Assembly: GCA_020024105.1 (NCBI GenBank)
Contig: JAHHUH010000015.1
Span: 1 to 46,509 of the forward strand
From: Phascolarctobacterium sp.
GTDB lineage: Bacteria; Bacillota; Negativicutes; Acidaminococcales; Acidaminococcaceae
Length of the DNA: 46,509 bases
Direction: 5' to 3'
The translations under genes were made by a program, and so were the position numbers. Shown here one piece after another: positions 1 through 6,100 of this stretch. The notes beneath the pieces were generated by a model. That model searched no databases and was not told where the DNA came from. It saw nothing but the letters and a program-made list of their open reading frames with translations. Numbering within the stretch: position 1 is the stretch's first letter; every line of letters begins with the position of its first letter.

Positions 1-57
1 GTAGACTTATTGTATTATAAATTTCATAATGTTTTTAGATATATGGGGGAATTTTAT

Positions 58-267
58 ATGGATATAGTTAGAGTTTTTGGTTCTAATCTTAGGAGATATA
101 GAACGGAAAAGGGTTTATCCCAAGAAAAATTTGCAGAAAAATGTGGATTACACAGAACTTATATTAGTGATATTGAAAGATACAGGAGAAGTATATCGCT
201 AGAAAACATTCAAAGAATAGCTGACGCGTTAGAAATAGAGACATATAAATTATTTAAGGAGGAATAA
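58..267 (+). CDS. XRE-family HTH regulator, probable restriction-modification controller (C) protein
   Basis: A 69-residue protein that is almost entirely one Cro/C1-type helix-turn-helix domain (about residues 8-65). The recognition region reads LSQEKFAEKCGLHRTYISDI. Size and architecture match the controller proteins of type II restriction-modification systems, which dimerise on DNA and time expression of the nuclease. The ATG at 58 is preferred over an earlier in-frame ATG at 10 because a GGGGGA ribosome site lies just upstream and the domain starts here. It sits 1 nt upstream of a putative endonuclease gene, and its own GGAGGA near the stop serves as that gene's ribosome site, so the two are co-transcribed. 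The C-protein role is inferred from position; a general XRE repressor is the alternative. Confidence 0.8.
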   Translation: MDIVRVFGSNLRRYRTEKGLSQEKFAEKCGLHRTYISDIERYRRSISLENIQRIADALEIETYKLFKEE

Positions 268-268
268 A

Positions 269-1114
269 ATGGAACATCGAGACAGAGCAAGCGGTTGGAA
301 GCATGCAAAACTTTCTGGTCATAAAAACGAAGAATTGTTGAAGAATTTTTTAGATGAAGATAAGAAGTACAGAAAAGAGTTTTTGAAAAGGATAAATTGC
401 AAGGATAAGAAAGTTAAGAATATTACCATTGGTGGATTACACGAAACTGATGTTGAGAATATAATCCCTGGTGCAAGGAAAACTAAATCAAAAACAGACA
501 TGAAAATATTTTATGATGATAATACTCAAACTAATATTTCTATTAAAAAAAGTTTGAGCGGACAGGTATATTTTGTAAGTGCTGAAATATTCATAGAATG
601 TTTCGAGAAACACTTTGATAAGCAGATACCAGAAGATGTAAAGAGGGCTATAAAATTATTTTGGGCTTCTGCTGATGATGCGTTAGATATTATTGAAAAA
701 TATAAACAATATGATAACGAAAAGAATTATAAATTACAGGTAAAACATAAAAGTTTAAATGCTAACATATTGAAAGTATATGATAAAAATTTATATGAAG
801 CATTGCTGAAATGGTTTATTGAAAATGCCTATGAAGTCGCTTTTCTTTCCTTTGCATCTGGTGCTGCTAAAAATGCTGATGAATGGTCAGATTATATATG
901 GTATAAAAATCTTATAGGAGAAAATAAAATAGATGATGTTTTTGATATAAGAAAATTGTGCAAAAAATGTAGTAAGGTAGCATCTGAAACGACTATGTAT
1001 GGAAGTTCTAACGGTGGTACTACGATACAGTTGCCTTTTGGTTTTGTACAATGGCATCAGAAAAAATTACAATTTCATCATGATTATAGCAAAATAAGTG
1101 ATTTAATGGGATAG
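269..1114 (+). CDS. Putative type II restriction endonuclease, subunit 1
   Basis: A 281-residue protein with no family I can name with certainty. A PD-(D/E)xK-like nuclease core is suggested by Asp77 (KTDMKIFYDD) followed by the strand ISIKK, in which Ser91-x-Lys93 could be the second half of the motif. An acidic residue replaced by Ser at this place occurs in some nucleases, so the assignment is tentative. The C-terminus has a patch of conserved appearance rich in aromatic and His residues (GFVQWH, LQFHH, about residues 256-271). The gene starts 1 nt after the HTH gene and is followed after 11 nt by a second nuclease candidate. Base composition is very AT-rich, like the whole island. The nuclease role rests on this motif and on the neighbouring m5C methyltransferase genes. 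Confidence 0.65.
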   Translation: MEHRDRASGWKHAKLSGHKNEELLKNFLDEDKKYRKEFLKRINCKDKKVKNITIGGLHETDVENIIPGARKTKSKTDMKIFYDDNTQTNISIKKSLSGQVYFVSAEIFIECFEKHFDKQIPEDVKRAIKLFWASADDALDIIEKYKQYDNEKNYKLQVKHKSLNANILKVYDKNLYEALLKWFIENAYEVAFLSFASGAAKNADEWSDYIWYKNLIGENKIDDVFDIRKLCKKCSKVASETTMYGSSNGGTTIQLPFGFVQWHQKKLQFHHDYSKISDLMG

Positions 1115-1125
1115 GAGTAGTTTTT

Positions 1126-1791
1126 ATGAAAGGAGCATTTAACGGAGCAGAAAAATTTTTCAAAAAGCCTTTGGTTGATGTTGCCCGGACATTAGAATAT
1201 AGTGAAGAAAATATTTGTATTTTGTCAGGTGACGAAATGAAATTGAAAGAATGTTTTCCAGATACATTAAGAAATCTCATTTCCTGTGGACATAATAAAG
1301 ATAGAAGAACATATTTAAAATATGGACAAGATTTAGTAGCTTCTTGGCTTGTAGAAGATTATTTTAAAATGATTTTAAACAAAGATGGCCTAGTTGTTAA
1401 ATTAAATGGAGCAGATAAAAATAGAAAACTTTTATCTACTGTTAATGTTTCTTCTAGTAGTGATTTTGAAGCTATATTTGATGGAAAAACACAAAAATTA
1501 GAATTGATGAATGATTACGGTGGATTTTGGAAATGGAGCCATACTTTACATTTAAGGGATTTTAAATATTTAAAAATGAAATCAGAAAAATCATTGCTTT
1601 TGGCAGTTTCCTTAGCTACAGAAGAATTTACAATATTTAATTTTAAGAAAGATATTAATTTTAAATATTTACGCTCTCATAGGTTTTATGGCGGTAAACC
1701 TGCGTATGAGTTAGCGATTAGAGAAGATATGTTAAAAAAGGCAACACAAGAAAATATTGTAGATGCATTAAAACGAGAGTTAATTGAATAG
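1126..1791 (+). CDS. Putative restriction endonuclease, subunit 2
   Basis: A 221-residue protein starting at an ATG with AGGAG eight bases upstream, in the same operon as the HTH and the first nuclease candidate. The likely active-site region is SDFEAIFDG followed by KLELMNDYGGFW: Asp113 and Glu126 fit the acidic positions of a PD-(D/E)xK nuclease. The residue two after the Glu is Met128 instead of the usual Lys. Either the catalytic Lys comes from elsewhere, or this subunit is inactive, or the fold is different. Paired nuclease subunits next to two m5C methyltransferases are known from BbvCI-type systems, which cut asymmetric sites as heterodimers. That parallel is inference. It could also be an accessory protein of the system. 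Confidence 0.55.
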   Translation: MKGAFNGAEKFFKKPLVDVARTLEYSEENICILSGDEMKLKECFPDTLRNLISCGHNKDRRTYLKYGQDLVASWLVEDYFKMILNKDGLVVKLNGADKNRKLLSTVNVSSSSDFEAIFDGKTQKLELMNDYGGFWKWSHTLHLRDFKYLKMKSEKSLLLAVSLATEEFTIFNFKKDINFKYLRSHRFYGGKPAYELAIREDMLKKATQENIVDALKRELIE

Positions 1792-1808
1792 ATTTAAATT
1801 TATAAAAA

Positions 1809-1846
1809 AGGCGCAACAACAGATGTTAATGATCTTTGCTGCGCCT
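1809..1846. terminator. Bidirectional terminator between nuclease and methyltransferase operons
   Basis: A hairpin with 7-bp arms (AGGCGCA / TGCGCCT) has an A-run on its left and a T-rich stretch on its right, so it can stop transcription from both sides. It lies in the 60-bp gap where the nuclease operon and the methyltransferase operon converge. Confidence 0.75.
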
Positions 1847-1851
1847 AATTT

Positions 1852-2952
1852 TTATTTTGAATTGTTTTCAGTTTCAGTCCATATATTTAGAGCTTTCAGT
1901 ACTTCTTTTGCGATAGCTACAGAAAGCAACGGAGGAACAGCATTACCTATTTCTAATCTCTTCATTCCAGCTGGACCATAAAATTTGTAGTCGTCAGGAA
2001 AGCTTTGTAATCTAGCGCCTTCTCTAATTGACATAGCTCGTGAATCACGAGGATGTATACACCTAGAAGATGATGGACAAGCAAAATTTCTAGTTATAGT
2101 TGTAGACGGTTTTTTCCACCACAATTTAGCATATGTATTGCCATAACCACTTTTTGGACGGATTTCTTCCGGTAAATCATCTTTTCCTTCGCCATCTTTT
2201 AAGGCTTCCATAATTTTTATAAGATGAGCTCCATTTTTAGGAGCTAAATGTTCAGAAAGGTAAGTGGTATTGTTTTTTCTAACAAATTTTAGAAAATCAT
2301 TAGTAGCTTCTTTAGTATATCTATTGCGTTCTTGACCACTTTTTAGTTCCGGCAAATCGCCTATAGCATCTTCTAAAGTCACATAAGGAAGTAATTTTTT
2401 CCCATGAGTTGGAGTTGGATATGTAAAAGGATTAAACTTTTGAAAGCCGACAAGTATAACCCTTTCTCTTTGCTGAGGAACACCGTAGTTCACAGCATTA
2501 AGAACTTGATATTTTAAAACATACCCTAATTCTTCAAATTCTCTTTGTACATTTTTGAACAAATTACCTTTGTCCATACTTAAAATGCCAACAACATTTT
2601 CAAATACAAAAGCTTTTGGTTTTACGAAGGACAGAACTCTTTTATATTGCATAAATAAATTAGCTCTACTATCCATTTTTCGTTTTCCCAAAGTAGAGTA
2701 TGATTGACAAGGGGGACCGCCTACCACCAAATCTATTTTAGTTTCCCCTATATGCTCTTTTAAATATTCTTCAGTGATGTCATTGATATCGACATTCAAC
2801 ACCGATACACCTGGGTGGTTCATACTGTATGCTGTAGCAATATCTTCTTCGATTTCATTTGCTGCAACAATTTTAAAATCATCTAAAATTGAAAAACCAT
2901 AGCTTAAACCACCGACACCGGCAAATAAATCCATAATTTTGTACTGCTTCAT
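1852..2952 (-). CDS. DNA (cytosine-5-)-methyltransferase 1
   Basis: A 366-residue m5C methyltransferase with all key motifs in order. Motif I is DLFAGVGG (residues 8-15), motif IV is GGPPCQSYS with the catalytic Cys82, motif VI is FENV (117-120), motif VIII is QQRERV (160-165), and motif X is GNAVPP (336-341). A target-recognition region lies between VIII and X. It transfers a methyl group from S-adenosylmethionine to cytosine and should protect host DNA from the nuclease candidates. Its ATG overlaps the stop of the upstream methyltransferase gene (ATGA), so translation is probably coupled. Having two different m5C enzymes fits an asymmetric recognition sequence with one enzyme per strand. 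Confidence 0.95.
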   Translation of the reverse strand: MKQYKIMDLFAGVGGLSYGFSILDDFKIVAANEIEEDIATAYSMNHPGVSVLNVDINDITEEYLKEHIGETKIDLVVGGPPCQSYSTLGKRKMDSRANLFMQYKRVLSFVKPKAFVFENVVGILSMDKGNLFKNVQREFEELGYVLKYQVLNAVNYGVPQQRERVILVGFQKFNPFTYPTPTHGKKLLPYVTLEDAIGDLPELKSGQERNRYTKEATNDFLKFVRKNNTTYLSEHLAPKNGAHLIKIMEALKDGEGKDDLPEEIRPKSGYGNTYAKLWWKKPSTTITRNFACPSSSRCIHPRDSRAMSIREGARLQSFPDDYKFYGPAGMKRLEIGNAVPPLLSVAIAKEVLKALNIWTETENNSK

Positions 2953-3911
2953 TTTTCCTCCTGTAAATAAATTCTTATCTTATCGGCAATTTCTTTTACT
3001 ATGGGAACACAAACAGAGTTACCTATTTGTTTGTAAACTTGTTTTGGTGTCTTTTTGATTGGAAAGATGAAGGAACTAGGAAATCCTTGCAACCTAGCTG
3101 CTTCTATTTGTGTAATTTTACGAACAGAGTAATCATCAAAGAAAAATGGTATTCTTTCATATGGACTACCCATTGCGGCAAGTAAGGTTGGACAGATACC
3201 ATCTCTACCTTTTGACATGCCCCAGTCTGTAAAACGATAGATTCTATGTTTATCAGTCATATATTCCATCATTTCGTCCCATTTTTTATGGTTGTCCATA
3301 TAATATTTATCATCTTGTTTTTCTTTATCGAAAAATGCAAAAGCATCTTTTTCTAGGGGTCTTTCCAAAGGAAATTCAAATTTATCACTAATATTTTTGT
3401 CAGTTGAAGCAATGATATATATTCTATTTCTTTGTTGCGGAATACCATAATCACTAGCGTTCATTACTTTATAAGTAATATAGTAACCTAATTCCTGCAT
3501 GGTATTGCAGATAGTTTCAAAGGTATTACCATGATCGTGTTTAAGTAGATTTGCGACATTTTCAAAGAAAATAATCTTAGGTTTTTTACTTGCAATAACA
3601 CGTGCTGTTTCAAAAAATAAATTACCGCGAGGGTCTTCAAACCCCTTTTTTAAACCAACGGAAGAAAATGCCTGGCAGGGAAAACCAGCAATTAATATAT
3701 CAAAATCGGGAATAGTATCAACTGATATTGTTTGAATATCTCCTTCGACTAGATACTCTTCTCCAAAATTTAAACGGTAGGTCCTGCAAGCGTATTTATC
3801 TATTTCGTTAGCCCAAATTACTTTGAAGCCTGCTTGCTCAAAAGCTAAATCTATGCCACCTATGCCAGAAAACATACTGGCAACAGTATAGGTATTATTT
3901 GTCTCTACCAT
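2949..3911 (-). CDS. DNA (cytosine-5-)-methyltransferase 2
   Basis: A 320-residue m5C methyltransferase: motif I FSGIGGIDLAF (residues 14-24), motif IV GFPCQAFS with catalytic Cys79, motif VI FFENV, motif VIII QQRNR (159-163), and a C-terminal GNSVCVP motif X. It is clearly diverged from the neighbouring methyltransferase, especially in the target-recognition region between motifs VIII and X, so the two probably recognise different sequences. I start it at the ATG at 3911, where GAGG is about nine bases upstream, instead of an earlier TTG. It overlaps the end of the preceding 82-residue gene by 17 nt and the next gene by 4 nt, so all three form one tightly coupled operon. Confidence 0.95.
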   Translation of the reverse strand: MVETNNTYTVASMFSGIGGIDLAFEQAGFKVIWANEIDKYACRTYRLNFGEEYLVEGDIQTISVDTIPDFDILIAGFPCQAFSSVGLKKGFEDPRGNLFFETARVIASKKPKIIFFENVANLLKHDHGNTFETICNTMQELGYYITYKVMNASDYGIPQQRNRIYIIASTDKNISDKFEFPLERPLEKDAFAFFDKEKQDDKYYMDNHKKWDEMMEYMTDKHRIYRFTDWGMSKGRDGICPTLLAAMGSPYERIPFFFDDYSVRKITQIEAARLQGFPSSFIFPIKKTPKQVYKQIGNSVCVPIVKEIADKIRIYLQEEK

Positions 3912-4143
3912 TAAATTTTTCCTCAAATTCTAAATTTAACAATGCAGCTCGTTTCAGTTGGGATTTAATGCTGGCAGAATAGTTGTGATAGGCTTCTTCT
4001 TCTTCCAAGGCTTTTTGTGTAGTGTTTGTTATGATATCTATATCAAGCAATCTTTTAATTCTTTTAGTTCTAGACAAAACATCCCTAGCAGAACGGTTAG
4101 AAAGTTTTTTTTCTGTCATTAACCAATTTACAAATTCATTCAT
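3895..4143 (-). CDS. Small protein of unknown function leading the methyltransferase operon
   Basis: An 82-residue, charged, helix-rich protein that I do not recognise. It begins MNEFVNWLMTEKKLSNRSAR and has an acidic patch (EEEE) near the middle. The N-terminal half vaguely resembles the SAM-like DNA-binding domain found at the start of tyrosine recombinases. The start is decided by a perfect AAGGAGGT seven bases before the ATG at 4143. A longer frame exists but runs through the promoter repeat. It is the first gene of the methyltransferase operon and overlaps the second by 17 nt. A regulatory or accessory role in the restriction-modification system is a guess from position. Confidence 0.7.
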   Translation of the reverse strand: MNEFVNWLMTEKKLSNRSARDVLSRTKRIKRLLDIDIITNTTQKALEEEEAYHNYSASIKSQLKRAALLNLEFEEKFNGRDK

Positions 4144-4168
4144 TGGGTCAACCTCCTTCATAGGCAAC

Positions 4169-4197
4169 ATTATATATAAAAAAAACGTCAACGTCAA
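4169..4197 (-). promoter_or_regulatory. Strong promoter of the methyltransferase operon with a repeat-borne -35
   Basis: On the minus strand a perfect TATAAT (4169-4174) stands exactly 17 bp from TTGACG (4192-4197), one mismatch from the ideal -35. The -35 is the second unit of a tandem TTGACG array, and the 17-bp spacer contains the last repeat unit plus a run of eight T. Transcription would start near 4162, giving a leader of about 20 nt that contains AAGGAGGT. Both the repeat and the T-run could change length by slippage. Confidence 0.85.
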
Positions 4198-4211
4198 CGT
4201 CAACGTCAACG
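4184..4211. repeat. Tandem hexanucleotide repeat (AACGTC) x 4.7
   Basis: Four full copies of AACGTC plus AACG, without mismatches. Read on the minus strand these are successive TTGACG units, each a near-consensus -35 box. One of them lies at the right distance from the -10 of the methyltransferase operon. Confidence 0.95.
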
Positions 4212-4610
4212 CTTATATTTTTCTATGAAGTTAATATTAAAAGAATTTGCTAAAATATAAAATATTAATAATTAAATTTTGCGAATTGTGTAGGTGCATT
4301 TTGATATTATATATAGTTAAAATGTTTTGTAAATTGATACTAGAAAATTTTACTTTAAGGTGTATTCATTGTTATCTAGTCAAATAGAAAAATAAGATTA
4401 TAGTTCGTAGTGATGAATGAATTATATATTACTGCCTTACTCTACTATAAAGAGTTAACTACTCCAGATATAATTCAATAGTCAGTATTGAAATTTAGTT
4501 GCAACATAGATTATTAAAATATTTTTTTTGAGGACGATTAAGAGTTTTTACTAAGTTAGCATTAAGGCTGTGTTAGTAGTGTTATATTACTATACTTTGA
4601 GAACAAGGAG

Positions 4611-4629
4611 GATAACGCTACGCGTTATC
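4611..4629. repeat. Perfect 8-bp inverted repeat with 3-bp centre
   Basis: GATAACGC and GCGTTATC are separated by TAC. There is no following T-run, so a protein-binding site or recombination-site relic is more likely than a terminator. Confidence 0.7.
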
Positions 4630-4633
4630 TTGA

Positions 4634-4801
4634 TTATGGCGAGAAGAGGAAAGTGAAAAAGAAAAAATTTAAAAAAGAAAAAGTGAAAGAGAAGATGGTC
4701 ATAGTGTACCACCACGTCAAGTAAAAAATCCACACCCATATAATGAGCCAATAAATATAGAAAAGTTAGTAGTAGGTGATTACAAAAATATCTGTGGATA
4801 A
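4634..4801 (+). pseudogene. C-terminal remnant of an unidentified protein
   Basis: One reading frame encodes a charged Glu/Lys-rich stretch, an in-frame TAA at 4670, then a protein-like tail that includes VPPRQVKNPHPYNEP and ends in NICG before a stop at 4799-4801. There is no start codon or ribosome site. The tail looks like a natural protein terminus and the charged part like a linker, so I read it as the eroded end of a gene, perhaps from a mobile element. The last codons overlap the first DnaA box. The parent family is unknown. Confidence 0.35.
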
Positions 4802-4824
4802 ACTGTTGATAACTCTGTGGATAA
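4793..4824. promoter_or_regulatory. Cluster of three DnaA boxes
   Basis: Three same-orientation 9-mers lie head to tail: TGTGGATAA (4793-4801), TGTTGATAA (4804-4812) and TGTGGATAA (4816-4824). The outer two are perfect matches to the DnaA-box consensus and the middle one differs at one base. The start-to-start spacing of 11 and 12 bp is close to one helical turn. No replication gene is adjacent, so this could be a relic plasmid or element origin, or a chromosomal DnaA-binding cluster. Confidence 0.75.
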
Positions 4825-5079
4825 CTTTTGAGCCTAAAACAAAAAAATTATGTCGTGTTTTATTAAGATAATCCCAATTATAGGGTGAAAGAATGTGATA
4901 CATATGTTGGTACTAATGCCATCATCAGATACCGGTAGTTAATATTAGCTGCACCTAGGCGGTATGCTGTTGTGGAGTATGCACTATGGTATTGCGATAA
5001 TTTCTTTTATTATTAGTAATTGTCCTTATGTTGGGACAGTGCAAAACCTGTTGTTATTGAAATGAAAGGAGCATGAAAA

Positions 5080-5307
5080 ATGGCTGTATCTGAAAAAGTA
5101 TTGAAAAGAGCTTTAAACATTAATGTGGTAAGTGGTGTGGATGATAGTGGCGAAGCTAAAACTAAGGCTCGTAGCTATAATAATATCAATCCAGAAGCCA
5201 CTCTGGATCAACTCCATGCAGCTGGTCAAGCTTTGGGTGGACTTATGACCGAAGATGTAGATAGCATCTGCTATACTGAAAAGAAAGAATTAAATGCAGC
5301 TGCGTAA
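5080..5307 (+). CDS. DUF1659 family protein
   Basis: A 75-residue protein of the DUF1659 family (small Firmicutes proteins of unknown function), recognisable by the N-terminal strand, the YNNINPEAT segment and the AGQALGGLM segment. It starts at an ATG preceded by AAAGGAG at eight bases. It leads a three-gene cassette with a DUF2922 protein and a YvrJ protein, an arrangement common in Bacilli and Negativicutes. The function is unknown. Base composition returns here to that of the chromosome, which places the edge of the AT-rich island just upstream. Confidence 0.85.
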   Translation: MAVSEKVLKRALNINVVSGVDDSGEAKTKARSYNNINPEATLDQLHAAGQALGGLMTEDVDSICYTEKKELNAAA

Positions 5308-5361
5308 TAACTAATCACTGTTAATGGAGAGTGCGATTTGGTAAGAAAGGAAGTATAGAAG

Positions 5362-5574
5362 ATGGAAAAGAAATTGGAATTAGTATTTGCTACTGTTTCT
5401 GGTGCTAAAAAAACATTGGTTGTGGCTAATCCTCGTGATGATGTGAATAAGGAAAAAGCTGACCAAGCTATGCAAGCTGTTCTTGATAGTCATGCATTTG
5501 GTGTCCAAGGTGCTGCCCTGAAATCTCCTGTAGAAGCACGTATCCGCACTACTGATGTAACTGTTTTGGAATAA
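5362..5574 (+). CDS. DUF2922 family protein
   Basis: A 70-residue protein of the DUF2922 family: a beta-rich start (KLELVFATVSGAKKTLVVANP) and an amphipathic helix (EKADQAMQAVLDSHAF). It lies 54 nt behind the DUF1659 gene, with AAAGGAAG upstream of its ATG. The family regularly accompanies DUF1659 and YvrJ. No activity is known, and the three are presumed to work together. Confidence 0.85.
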   Translation: MEKKLELVFATVSGAKKTLVVANPRDDVNKEKADQAMQAVLDSHAFGVQGAALKSPVEARIRTTDVTVLE

Positions 5575-5584
5575 ACTGTTCCTT

Positions 5585-5743
5585 ATGGAAATGAAAGAAC
5601 TTCTTGCTGCTGTGACTAATTATGGTTTTCCCATAATACTTAGTTGGTATTTGCTCATACGGATGGAACGCAAGCTGGATACCTTGTCTGCCAATATCCA
5701 AGAGCTATCCCAAAGTATTAAAATGCAAAGCAAGATAAGTTAA
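5585..5743 (+). CDS. YvrJ family small membrane protein
   Basis: A 52-residue protein with one membrane span (about residues 6-26, centred on YGFPIILSWYLLIRM), followed by a short amphipathic helix (ERKLDTLSANIQELSQSI). This is the layout of the YvrJ family. It follows the DUF2922 gene after 10 nt and ends just before a terminator, so it closes the cassette. The ribosome site is weak. ATG codons at 5585 and 5591 are both possible, and coupling to the preceding gene is likely. By topology it could anchor or resemble a phage-holin-like peptide, but no function is established. Confidence 0.8.
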   Translation: MEMKELLAAVTNYGFPIILSWYLLIRMERKLDTLSANIQELSQSIKMQSKIS

Positions 5744-5775
5744 AATTACTCACTAAATATCCTCCTTTTTATAAA

Positions 5776-5819
5776 CCCCTGCAACTATATTTCGGTAAGT
5801 ATAGTTACAGGGGCTTTTT
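5776..5819 (+). terminator. Terminator of the DUF1659-DUF2922-YvrJ cassette
   Basis: A 14-bp stem (CCCCTG..AACTATA with TATAGTT..CAGGGG, one mismatch) with a 10-nt loop is followed by CTTTTTA. Confidence 0.85.
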
Positions 5820-5833
5820 ATATAAGGCTTTAT

Positions 5834-5962
5834 CAATCGTTTGATTTGGGGAAAAGCTCATTATATGGGTGATTTTCAATCGTTTGATTTAGGGAAAAGC
5901 TCATTATATGGGTGATTTTCAATCGTTTAATTTAAGAGAAAAGCTCATTATATGGATGATTT
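5834..5962. repeat. Three head-to-tail 43-bp direct repeats
   Basis: Units start at 5834, 5877 and 5920. The first two differ by one base, and the third has four or five further changes. Each contains AATCGTTTGATT, a small inverted repeat, and the segment AAAAGCTCATTATATGG. The units abut without unique spacers. They lie between two converging terminators, outside any gene. Confidence 0.95.
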
Positions 5963-6054
5963 TTTTATCTTTTTCTTAGATATGTAAGAATGATGCGAGC
6001 AATGTAGCGATGTTTGCGTCGGTGTTTTCATTATTTTAAATTAAAACCTTCCAT

Positions 6055-6094
6055 AAAAAAAGCAGGCTGCTTCTTCCGAAGTAGTCTGCTTTTT
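6055..6094 (-). terminator. Terminator of the metallophosphoesterase gene
   Basis: A long stem (AAAAAGCAG.CTGCTT with AAGTAG.CTGCTTTTT) around a CTTCCG loop lies just past the stop of the leftward phosphoesterase gene. It is symmetric enough to act in both directions. Confidence 0.85.
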
Positions 6095-6100
6095 GTATGC

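Larger units (their letters stand above)
4212..5079. other. Gene-poor AT-rich gap behind the restriction-modification island
   Basis: No intact gene is visible here. The left half (to about 4600) is very AT-rich with no structure I can name. The middle holds a perfect inverted repeat, a decayed protein remnant and a DnaA-box cluster, listed separately. The right part (about 4870-5040) contains short inverted repeats such as ATACCG near 4930 with CGGTAT near 4960, and TGTCC/GGACA near 5020-5040. No riboswitch class is recognisable, and no convincing promoter for the following gene was found. Confidence 0.6.

Noticed and set aside
4144..4209. Longer N-terminus for the 82-residue protein (starting Thr-Leu-Thr-Leu repeats)
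   Set aside because: This extension is a translation of the promoter repeat, and AAGGAGGT clearly serves the ATG at 4143.
4793..4824. Chromosomal origin of replication
   Set aside because: dnaA, dnaN, rpmH and an AT-rich unwinding element next to the boxes are not seen; only a cluster of three boxes is supported.
5834..5962. CRISPR array
   Set aside because: The 43-bp units abut with no unique spacers between them, and no cas gene is nearby.
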